Positions 8,800 to 16,254 of a DNA stretch of 25,827 nucleotides are shown one piece after another. The translations under genes and the position numbers were made by a program. The notes below the pieces were generated by a model. That model was not told the origin of the DNA and ran no database searches. It saw only the letters and a list, made by a program, of their open reading frames with translations. Location of the stretch: NCBI GenBank assembly GCA_025201865.1, contig MU603013.1:1-25827 (forward strand), given 5' to 3'. The first letter of the stretch is position 1; every line of letters begins with the position of its first letter. The stretch comes from Ramicandelaber brevisporus. Lineage: Eukaryota; Kickxellomycota; Ramicandelaberales; Ramicandelaberaceae.

Positions 8800-10374
8800 T
8801 TAGGATGACTGTGAACGGGTAATCTTTGTGATTCCCATCATCCAGGGATGTAGCACTCTTGGAATGGCAACTTCAAGCGAACCAGTCTCGGGATTGAGCT
8901 GAGCAAAGTTCTCCAAAATTGCAATCAATATCCGAGGCACTGCACATGCCGTTCCATTCAGAGTGTGCACAAACTGATTTGGCTCGCCGACAGTCTGCGT
9001 AATGTACTTGATTCCCAGCCGTCTTGCCTGATAGTCCGTGCAGTTTGAAGCGCTTGACACCTCGCCCCATTTGCTCAGCTCATCCGCGCCTGATTTTCTT
9101 CCTGGCATCCATGCTTCCATATCGTATTTCTTTACTGCGCTTGCACCCAATTCTTCGCTGGGCATGTTCAGCACTCTAAACGGAATTCCCAAGTCTTGCA
9201 GAATCTCCTGCTGAAGCTCTCTAATTTCCTCCAGCATTTCATCACTCTGTGTAGGCGTTGTAGCTACAAACAGCTCCACTTTGCTAAATTGATGGACTCT
9301 GTAGAGACCTCGGGTATCTGAACCGCGTGCACCAGCTTCTGCTCTGAATGCTCGTCCAAATGCAACATATTTAAGTGGCAACTTGCGCTCAGGTGTAATT
9401 GCGTTGGCCAGTAAACCAGCCAATGGGATTTCAGCAGTGGCTGACAAGCACAATTCATGCTGCTGATGCTGTTGTTGTGGCTGATTCTGCTGCTGTTGCT
9501 GCTGGGAGTGATGGGAAGACACATAATAAGTCTGACCAGCTTCGCTGTCTCTTGGTCTAAATCCGCAGCTTTCAGCCAAATTGACTCGAACCACATCTGG
9601 CGGACTGACCGGTACAAACCCACGCTTCAACGCTTTACTCATCGCAAACTGAATCAGCGCCATTTCCATCAATGCCAACTCTCGTTTTAAATAGTAAAAG
9701 CTATTTCCACTAGCCGCTGATGCTGTTTCAAAATCAACCAAATCCAGTTCCTTGGCAATTGCAACATGATCCACAATTTTAGTCGCTAATCCATCTGCAC
9801 CTGCTGTCGCCGTTGCTGTTGCCGCTGTCGCTGTTGTAGTTGCTGTTGTTGTAGGAGTGAAGTTCGCCGGATATGTTGAAACAACTACAGCTTTGGATTC
9901 GTCTCCAATTGGCACTGATGGATGTGTAGAATTTGGAATTGTCAACGCCAAATGCTGCATTTCATGCTCCAGCTTCTTCAATTCGGCCTCTTGCTGCTGG
10001 AACTGATCTTTAATCTCTTTTGCCGCCGCCTTTGCCGCTTGCGAGTCGCTGTCCGAGCCACGAATCTGCTTACCAAGTTGCTTTCGCTGTGCTCTGAGCT
10101 GGTCCAACGACTGCCGCAGTTCAACTACACGAGAATACATGGCTGCAACACGCTGTGCCGGTCCAACTTCATTCGCGTCCTCTCCAGCTGTCCGTGCTTT
10201 GCGGATACAAATGTTCTCGTCAATGGCTTTTGCATTTGCTCTGATGTGCGCGAAATCCAACGTCGGCTTTGGCAGCGCGCCTGTGGAATGACATCGAACA
10301 CTCGTTGGAACTCGCTGAAGCAAGGTGCTGTGCCGTGATGACCGAGCAGTCAACAGTCGTACCGTGGAGATCAT
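8800..10374 (-). CDS. DIA4: Mitochondrial seryl-tRNA synthetase
   Basis: This class II aminoacyl-tRNA synthetase charges mitochondrial tRNA-Ser. It has 524 residues. The N-terminus (MISTVRLLTARSSRHSTLLQ) is rich in Arg/Ser and free of acids for about 37 residues, as in a mitochondrial presequence. A helical arm (about 75-145, with RQSLDQLRAQRKQLGKQIRG) matches the tRNA-binding coiled coil. The catalytic core shows the TAE serine-binding motif at 313-315, motif 2 around 341-363 (FRAEAGARGSDTRGLYRVHQF) and motif 3 around 473-489 (NGTACAVPRILIAILEN, with the class II Arg at 481). Two low-complexity inserts are present: Thr/Ala at about 174-191, and Gln/His at about 288-306 just before TAE. It is divergent from the COX6A gene. 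Confidence 0.93.
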   Translation of the reverse strand: MISTVRLLTARSSRHSTLLQRVPTSVRCHSTGALPKPTLDFAHIRANAKAIDENICIRKARTAGEDANEVGPAQRVAAMYSRVVELRQSLDQLRAQRKQLGKQIRGSDSDSQAAKAAAKEIKDQFQQQEAELKKLEHEMQHLALTIPNSTHPSVPIGDESKAVVVSTYPANFTPTTTATTTATAATATATAGADGLATKIVDHVAIAKELDLVDFETASAASGNSFYYLKRELALMEMALIQFAMSKALKRGFVPVSPPDVVRVNLAESCGFRPRDSEAGQTYYVSSHHSQQQQQQNQPQQQHQQHELCLSATAEIPLAGLLANAITPERKLPLKYVAFGRAFRAEAGARGSDTRGLYRVHQFSKVELFVATTPTQSDEMLEEIRELQQEILQDLGIPFRVLNMPSEELGASAVKKYDMEAWMPGRKSGADELSKWGEVSSASNCTDYQARRLGIKYITQTVGEPNQFVHTLNGTACAVPRILIAILENFAQLNPETGSLEVAIPRVLHPWMMGITKITRSQSS

Positions 10375-10691
10375 TTTTCGCTTTTGCTGTTTCTATTGTT
10401 GTTGTTGGTCGCTTTTTTGGACTTCGCTTGCTGTTGCTGCTGTTGTTGCTGGTGGCAGTCAATATATCCCGGCACACGATAGTTCCGGTGCGAGTTCGCC
10501 TGCAAAAAAAATTTTGCAGGGAAGCGGGATCAACACCGCCGGCTGGCATCGTCTGCCTGCCTCTTCACGCTCGCTCGCCCTCATCGCGTTGCTCTCACTC
10601 GCGCACTCGCTTGCTCGCTTGCTCACACATTGCCGTTTCTTTTCAATAAAATCAAGCAGAAACACACACTCACACAACCGTAAACTGAAAG
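10375..10691. promoter_or_regulatory. Divergent promoter of mitochondrial SerRS and COX6A
   Basis: The 317 bp between two outward-facing ATGs hold both promoters. There is a TATA-like AATATAT at about 10461 and CTCGCT/GCTCGC-rich sequence near COX6A. A perfect inverted repeat lies at 10499-10520. Both flanking genes encode mitochondrial proteins, so co-regulation is plausible but unproven. Confidence 0.6.
10499..10520. repeat. Perfect inverted repeat in the SerRS/COX6A promoter
   Basis: Arms CCTGCAAAA (10499-10507) and TTTTGCAGG (10512-10520) are exact reverse complements around an AAAA spacer. This is either a 9-bp hairpin or a symmetric protein-binding site. Confidence 0.8.
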
Positions 10692-11054
10692 ATGCTCGCT
10701 CGCTCTGTCGCGTCTGCCTCGTCGGCTCTCGCCCGCCGTCGTCTCATCAACGTCAACAACACCAACGGCCGTCGCCTGTACTCTGATCTGGCTGACACCG
10801 CCGAGGGTCGTGCCATTGCCGGCAAGAACGCCGAGCTCTGGCGCAAGCTCTCCTTGTACGTTGCCCTGCCAGTTGTTGCCATCTTTGGCTACCGCTCGTA
10901 CCATCAGGCCAAGGAGCACGAGGAGCACACTCTGGCTCACCCACCAACGTTCCCCGGCTTCGCATACATGCGCATTCGTAACAAGCCATTCCCATGGGGC
11001 AACGAGTCGCTCTTTGACCACCCAATCAACAACCCAAAGCCAACTGAGGAGTAA
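10692..11054 (+). CDS. COX13: Cytochrome c oxidase subunit 6A, mitochondrial
   Basis: This small single-pass subunit of respiratory complex IV sits in the inner mitochondrial membrane. It has 120 residues, the usual size for fungal precursors. The N-terminus (MLARSVASASSALARRRL) is a typical Arg/Ser/Ala presequence, with likely processing by about residue 30. One membrane segment follows WRKLSLYVALPVVAIFGY (about 50-67). Then come the family signatures: a His/Glu-rich stretch (HQAKEHEEHTLAH) and YMRIRNKPFPWGNESLF (92-108). The 5' UTR is GC-rich, with CTCGCT repeats. It is head to head with the SerRS gene and convergent with the sulfoxide reductase gene (144 bp between stops). Confidence 0.95.
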   Translation: MLARSVASASSALARRRLINVNNTNGRRLYSDLADTAEGRAIAGKNAELWRKLSLYVALPVVAIFGYRSYHQAKEHEEHTLAHPPTFPGFAYMRIRNKPFPWGNESLFDHPINNPKPTEE

Positions 11055-11198
11055 ATACATTTAATACGCTACATTAAACTGAAAGATCCCGTTCAAATAG
11101 TGACTAATGAAAGCCAAGGATGTAGTTACACATTTAGACATTTATACGCGCTCTTACATTCCTACATTCTTACATCCGTGAATACGCGTTTGGGCAGA

Positions 11199-11807
11199 TT
11201 AAATGTTAAGCTGGGACCAGTCGGACGCCTCGCTCACCAACGCAGCAACCGTTTCAAAGAACAGCTTGTCCTGCTCATCGAACGTGTCCAAGTCTGGTGA
11301 ATCAACGTCCAAGACACCCACAGTCTTGCCGTCGCTGGCTCTAATCACCGGCACCACAATCTCACTCTGCGACGCGGCATCACACGCAATGTGGCCGTCA
11401 AAGTGATGCACATCAGACACGATGACTGCCTCGCTCTTTTTGAACGAAGCCGCGCACACGCCCTTTCCTTCGTCTGGCGTAACGTTGATTTGAGTGCAGG
11501 CGGGCTTGCCGTTGAAGGGACCGAGGACGAGATGCGTGGTGGGGCGAGTAGAATCAACGTAGTAGAAGCCGAGCCAGTTGACGCGCTTGACCTTGCTGCC
11601 CTCGCTGTCTGATGATGAGGGCAAGGCGGCATCTGCAAAAGCCTGGAAGAGATGAGCAGAGATGTTCGCCATGTTTGTAATGGGATGCCTGTGGGAGTGC
11701 TCGACGATTGCTGCAACCTCCTGAAGCAGCTGCGTATAGAGCTCGGTGTAGCGGCCGTTGACGTTTGGCAAGCCTGCAGCGAAGGACTTGGGCAGAATAA
11801 GCGGCAT
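11199..11807 (-). CDS. Free methionine-(R)-sulfoxide reductase (GAF domain, fRMsr)
   Basis: fRMsr enzymes reduce free methionine-R-sulfoxide and protect against oxidative damage; they occur in bacteria and fungi. The ATG at 11807 gives 202 residues. The frame runs upstream to 11966, but that part is His/Thr-rich leader sequence with no family similarity. The GAF fold is seen in NWLGFYYVD (77-85), LVLGPFNGKPAC, GKGVCAASFKKSE, VIVSDVHHFDGHIACDAASQSEIVVPVI and VGVLDVDSPDLDTFDEQD. The three catalytic-type cysteines are present at 104, 118 and 142, matching the family pattern (KPAC, GVC, HIAC). Nothing appears missing, so the enzyme should be active. The gene converges on COX6A. Confidence 0.93.
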   Translation of the reverse strand: MPLILPKSFAAGLPNVNGRYTELYTQLLQEVAAIVEHSHRHPITNMANISAHLFQAFADAALPSSSDSEGSKVKRVNWLGFYYVDSTRPTTHLVLGPFNGKPACTQINVTPDEGKGVCAASFKKSEAVIVSDVHHFDGHIACDAASQSEIVVPVIRASDGKTVGVLDVDSPDLDTFDEQDKLFFETVAALVSEASDWSQLNI

Positions 11808-12124
11808 TGTTTCTTTGAGTTGCTTTTGTGTCTCGTGTATGTTGTGTGTGTCGTGTGTTGCAGAGAGTGGCAGGGAATCAATCTTGGCGTGACAAGGGCG
11901 GGGAAACGAGAAGTGAACTGTGGTGTGGTGTGGTTGTGTGGTGTGTGGTTTTTTATTGCTGACCAAACTTTGAACACTTCACGTCATTTGCAGCCAATCA
12001 ATCACTTTACATCTGTCGACATGTAACTGCAAAATGACGATTGTCAGCCTCAATAGCTATATTGAAGAGTGTTAATTAACAATGCTATCGACCACAATCT
12101 GCTACTCTTTCAAACGAGGTCTAA
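11808..12124. promoter_or_regulatory. Upstream region of the sulfoxide reductase gene
   Basis: About 317 bp lie between the fRMsr ATG and the ATP-adenylyltransferase-like fragment. The first 150 bp are GT-rich (a likely leader). A CCAAT box (11994-11998) and a TGACGT-containing sequence (reverse strand, about 11979-11986) lie roughly 170-190 bp upstream of the ATG. Both are common fungal activator sites (CCAAT-binding complex and CRE/Atf type). Their function here is inferred only. Confidence 0.35.
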
Positions 12125-12283
12125 CTCACGACAATTGGCATCAACTCGGTTGGATATGCGGGTATGATCTTGGTGAAAGCAAAGGAGGCTCTCGACGTGC
12201 TTGAAACGAGTGTCAACCCGATGAATATACTGACGCAACTGGGCATTCCATTGGAACCTAAATCGCCATTGTCGCAACTTTAG
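12125..12283 (+). pseudogene. Relic of an ATP adenylyltransferase (Ap4A phosphorylase) C-terminus
   Basis: A 52-codon stretch, closed by TAA (12122-12124) upstream and TAG (12281-12283) downstream, reads LTTIGINSVGYAGMILVKAK and later PMNILTQLGIPLEP. This fits the C-terminal pattern of the Apa1/Apa2 ATP adenylyltransferase family (IN-[SA]-x-G-[FY]-AG-x-x-LVK...P-[LM]-x-[IV]L...G). No catalytic HxHxQ-type region is found upstream, and the fragment has no start codon at its beginning. No AG acceptor lies between the stop and the conserved block that would join it to another exon. The simplest reading is a decayed or truncated gene copy. Alternatives are an undetected exon arrangement or chance similarity. 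Confidence 0.5.
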
Positions 12284-12718
12284 ATACTCTCTCCCTCCGT
12301 CAAACCAATCCATTCTTAAGCGCTCTTTGAATTGTCTTCTTTTTGATTGTCGAGTTCATTTTATATCGCAGTTACATACAGGTGGCATTGTTGATAGAAA
12401 ATGAAGATGAGTGTGCAGAATATACTTGAAGTGAGTAGTCTCGTGACTAACAGGATTGCCGTGTCTTCAACTTGACATATCTCGCTTGACCACGCAGTGC
12501 TGCCTCATTGACAGTGAACGTGCAACCAGTTGATGTACACTGTGGATGGATGGGAGTCGATTTGTCGATTTCATTCGCGTTTGTTTTGTTTGTTGCCACG
12601 AAAGGAGGTGACTGGCTTGTTCTCTCTGCTCTCAACTACTCAACTGAAGATTGACCACTACCAACAACAACAGCAACAACAGAACGGAACAGCTGATCTA
12701 CCCAGCGGCTAGCCAGTT
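12284..12718. other. Upstream region of the zinc-finger gene
   Basis: These 435 bp run from the ATP-adenylyltransferase-like relic to the zinc-finger ATG. The left part is AT-rich and the right part ends in CAA/CAG-rich leader sequence (12661-12690). Short frames on both strands (up to 62 codons) have no recognisable content. Confidence 0.45.
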
Positions 12719-14725
12719 ATGTCGACCGTGAGGATCAAGACAGAACCAACAGCAACAGCAACAGCAACAGCAACAGTCGACGTGCAAGTCAAGCTCGAGC
12801 CGAGTCTCTCAGCTGGTGATATCAAACTCGAGCAACACAGTTCAAACATTGACACCAAAGTCGAGTCTGACACGGAGGCTGACAGCGAAGAAGATGAAGT
12901 CAAATCTGAGAGCAATGATGAAAGTGACGATGAGGACACTGACCAGCACCAGTTCACAATAACTCTCAAGAACCAGCGAAAGTGGGTCTGCGAGTATACT
13001 GGATGTGGTCTTAGTTTCAATTCCTCCAGCAGTCTGAGAATGCATCGACGTGAGCACAGACTCCAAGTAGACTTCAATATGTATGGAGGCACTTACATTC
13101 TTACTCGACAGTCGTTATGTGATCGATGGCCATGTCCTATTCCGGATTGTACATCAACAGCCAAAATAGTTCATTCTTTACGTAGTTATATACGAAGATG
13201 TCATAGTAATACTACCAAGCAGCAACAACATGAGCAACCTCCTCCACAGCAAAAGACTCGGTACAAACTGAATTTGGTTGATGTGGATAGTTTTTGTGTG
13301 AATGGAGTACGCTGTGGCTATCATATTGCAAGTGGAGTGTTCATTTGTCACGAATGTAGACTGGTACCAGAATGTCTGCTAACTCACTTACAACAGAAAC
13401 ATGGATATAATGAGAAGTCGATTGACAACTCTGTTCTACCGGAGAGTGCAGTAAATGCAAGTGCCGATCCCAATATCAATCAGCATATCAGCAACTCATT
13501 TCTTGCACCTGCAATTAGCCAGCCACATCAGCAACAGCATCGAGATATTGTTAAAGGTTGGCTGTGCGCTATATCTGATTGTGGTTATTGTGGTTCCACA
13601 GCTCAAACTAAGGGTGATCACAAAAGGTATTTACATCCCGGTGAGCAGTTGATAACAGCTCCGGCACTAGTGCTACGCCTTGCATATGCAAAAACACAAA
13701 CCACGTGCTTTCTCATTACTCGCATTGATAAAGCAAGTGGCGCTGTTACAACGAATAGTAGCACAATGAAACGGCACAGAATCGACCACAGCCACAATGG
13801 ATTGGATACTCGTAATGAAAGTGAAGATGATGCCAGTCAGAAACGACAATGGAAATGCGATTTTCCGAGTTGTGGCCGTTCATTTAATTCATCTAGTCAA
13901 CTTAGTGTACATCGGCATGATCACAAATTAGAAGTTGTGATTAATGTACATGGTACGACATTCACTCTTAGTCGCCAATCTTCAGATGATCGATGGCCAT
14001 GTCCAGCTCCAGGGTGTGACTCAGCATGTCAAACAACCAATGCTATTTATTTACATATTATAAATGCTCATAGCGCATTGACCAAACAAAAACGTGTTAA
14101 CAGTGAATACGAAAATGGTCAGCAACCGACTCCCAAGCGGAAACCACCAACTATTCAGTATAGAAGAGTGGATGATTTTTATATTGGAGATACTAGATAT
14201 GGTTATCAAACTACTATTGGGGTGTTCATGTGCCACGAATGCCGATTGGTACCAGAATGTCTGCTTACACACTTGCAGCAGAAACATGGATTTGACGAGA
14301 AATCAATAGATTGTGCGATTCTACCGGAAAGTGCTAGAATTACTGGAAGCGATCCCAATACTAATCAGCACACCAGCAATCCGCTTCTTGCAGCAGCTAT
14401 TCGCGAACCATATCAATGGCGGAATTCCGATATAGTGCAAGGCTGGCTGTGTGTTATATCTGACTGTGGTTATTGTTGTTCAAATAAGCCGTCTAAGTAT
14501 ACCCATCAGAATGCGGAACATAAGGGTGAACAAAAATCGACAGTTCCTACTCTTGCACTGCGATTACTTTATGGGAAAGCACAAACCTCGAGTTTTCTCA
14601 TTACCCGATTAGATACCATCACTGACAACAGTGTTAACTCAACTAACTTTTCCAGTCAACATGATGGCGAGTGTTTTGATGTCGATGATGGTGATGAATT
14701 AGTGTTGAGTGATTATAGCGATTAA
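12719..14725 (+). CDS. Zinc-finger protein with two tandem C2H2-C2H2-OrsD-like modules
   Basis: This encodes 668 residues, probably nuclear. Residues 1-75 are an acidic leader with four SUMO-type sites (IKTE 6-9, VKLE 24-27, IKLE 35-38, VKSE 61-64) and a Thr-Ala repeat. Module 1 (about 88-337) has a C2H2 finger (C91, C96, H109, H113). A second finger lacks its first His (C139, C144, Y157, H162). Then come an OrsD-like CHEC...HLQQKHG (C210, C213, H223, H228) and GWLC...C...H...H (C283, C288, H301, H306). Module 2 (about 376-632) repeats the order with all ligands intact, including C428/C433/H446/H451, C505/C508/H518/H523 and C578/C583/H596/H601. This spacing of a CxxC-HxxxxH unit and a later C2H2 resembles the OrsD/DUF3505 family. 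DNA or RNA binding is inferred. Confidence 0.85.
   Translation: MSTVRIKTEPTATATATATVDVQVKLEPSLSAGDIKLEQHSSNIDTKVESDTEADSEEDEVKSESNDESDDEDTDQHQFTITLKNQRKWVCEYTGCGLSFNSSSSLRMHRREHRLQVDFNMYGGTYILTRQSLCDRWPCPIPDCTSTAKIVHSLRSYIRRCHSNTTKQQQHEQPPPQQKTRYKLNLVDVDSFCVNGVRCGYHIASGVFICHECRLVPECLLTHLQQKHGYNEKSIDNSVLPESAVNASADPNINQHISNSFLAPAISQPHQQQHRDIVKGWLCAISDCGYCGSTAQTKGDHKRYLHPGEQLITAPALVLRLAYAKTQTTCFLITRIDKASGAVTTNSSTMKRHRIDHSHNGLDTRNESEDDASQKRQWKCDFPSCGRSFNSSSQLSVHRHDHKLEVVINVHGTTFTLSRQSSDDRWPCPAPGCDSACQTTNAIYLHIINAHSALTKQKRVNSEYENGQQPTPKRKPPTIQYRRVDDFYIGDTRYGYQTTIGVFMCHECRLVPECLLTHLQQKHGFDEKSIDCAILPESARITGSDPNTNQHTSNPLLAAAIREPYQWRNSDIVQGWLCVISDCGYCCSNKPSKYTHQNAEHKGEQKSTVPTLALRLLYGKAQTSSFLITRLDTITDNSVNSTNFSSQHDGECFDVDDGDELVLSDYSD
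12747..12776. repeat. Five CAACAG units coding Thr-Ala
   Basis: Five perfect CAACAG hexamers, read as alternating Thr and Ala codons, lie near the N-terminus of the zinc-finger protein. Confidence 0.9.
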
Positions 14726-16254
14726 GACAATATACATTAACCAGGAAACGGTTGCGCGTCTATTCCAGTAGCTATTCAAATCAAGTCGCCTACTCTCTAA
14801 TCTCACAACCCTACTCATTTTAACTCTGCCGTTATACCCTTTTTTTTAATAATCTGAATGTAACCAGAACACAAAGCAGCAAGATGATTGTCAACCAAAA
14901 CCAAGCACTCGTGAGCACCACCAGCGAAGCATCTGATGTTGCTTAGAACAATGAATGTCACACCAACATTTCAATTGGCAATACATATCTGTTGAAGCAC
15001 GGTTCTTCAATGAAGTTAATTTGAACACGACTTCTTCCTTTATTTCGTGGCTGACCAAGCCGAGTTACACCGCCAACCCTCAACTCTCTTTCCCACAGAA
15101 AGCCTGCTTCTTGGAATAAAGCGTGAGAAATGGAAAAGAAAAGGGGTCAAATGGCGCTTGATGTTCTCGGTGGTTCGCTTGTGTGTCTCTCGATTGCATT
15201 TGCAGCTTACTCTTCCCTTCCCCAACATGCAGGTGGGCCGGTTTCGCCGATGAAGGTCAGAACAGCCGAGCCGACGAGGGTTAGAGTCGCACACGCCGAT
15301 GCTCGCCCCTCCCCCACTACTTTCAGTATCATACAATGTGATAGCTTTAAAATGGTAAAGACTTGGGAAAGCAGTGAACGTTTATGATGAGTTTATGGAA
15401 GGTCAGGCACAGCCGAGAACCTGTAGAAAATATTGGAACGCGCATACACTGTATCGCTTCAGTACTTCATATACGTTTGGCCATCGGTATGATGTTCGTG
15501 AATGTAGGTTGGTTCGTATCGGAAGTATGGCTGCGGTAAACCAATAGTAGAGTAACCGATGGTAGTGTTTGGCATATTCTCTATTCGATTACGCGCTCTT
15601 GCCTTGGCTTTTGTGGTGGTGTCTATATCTGTCGACGTAGTGTTCGCTGCTGCGCTTGTTGTTTGGATGACAGAGGGTTGCTTTTGGGGAGGGGTGTGCT
15701 TTGGTAATTTATTTTTCCTCGTGTGGTTGCGTTCGTAAAAGCTGGCAGCGAGCAAGCGGACAGACAGAAAAAGGCGAAGCAGCTATACATAAACCGTGAG
15801 ATGGCCGTTGTTATTTTTCTATTGCGATTCCATGGCTCGTTCGTTCTCCTTCGACTGGGTTGATCGAATGTGCGATGTGTTGCGCTGCTCCTGCGTCCCC
15901 ACTCCTTACGCGACATATGTGACTGTGAATTGAGTGGATTGCATTGACACTTGTCAAAAAGGGCGGTGTAGTATAGAAGGCACAGGGAGTGGCGTAGAAT
16001 GGAAGGTTGGATGTTGAGGGAAGAAGAAGGGGAAGGGATGACCCATCTTCCATTGTTCGAGGGTAGAAGGGTTGGCGTATGTCACGCTATTCACGCACCT
16101 GCTTCCTCACATTCATTTACACTGGCAATTATTGAGTGTGTTGGTGAGGTGGAGTAATAAAAATAACAACTACTCATCTATACAATCAAACACACTAAAC
16201 TGGATACATATGAAAGTATTAAAGAGAATAGAAAGGGGGCAAAAAGATGATGAT
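14726..16254. other. 1.5-kb stretch between convergent genes, no supported gene
   Basis: The zinc-finger gene and the third F-box gene converge here, so their 3' UTRs should occupy the edges. Inside are several modest frames. A plus-strand frame at 15130-15387 (85 codons, ATG start) has one hydrophobic run (LGGSLVCLSIAFAAY). A minus-strand frame at 15623-15916 (97 codons, ATG start) has FMYSCFAFFCLSACSL. A minus-strand frame at 15459-15755 begins with TTG and ends GQTYMKY. None matches a family I know, and they overlap or conflict. I found no mobile-element termini, tRNA or rRNA. Confidence 0.4.

Noticed and set aside
11808-11966. N-terminal extension of the methionine sulfoxide reductase
   Set aside because: It is GT-repeat-derived His/Thr-rich sequence without family similarity, and the ATG at 11807 gives a normal-length protein.
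11652-12026. 124-codon plus-strand ORF
   Set aside because: Antisense to the reductase gene and its leader; cysteine/valine-rich composition comes from the GT repeats.
12110-12313. 67-codon minus-strand ORF
   Set aside because: Overlaps the ATP-adenylyltransferase-like relic, which has recognisable content on the plus strand.
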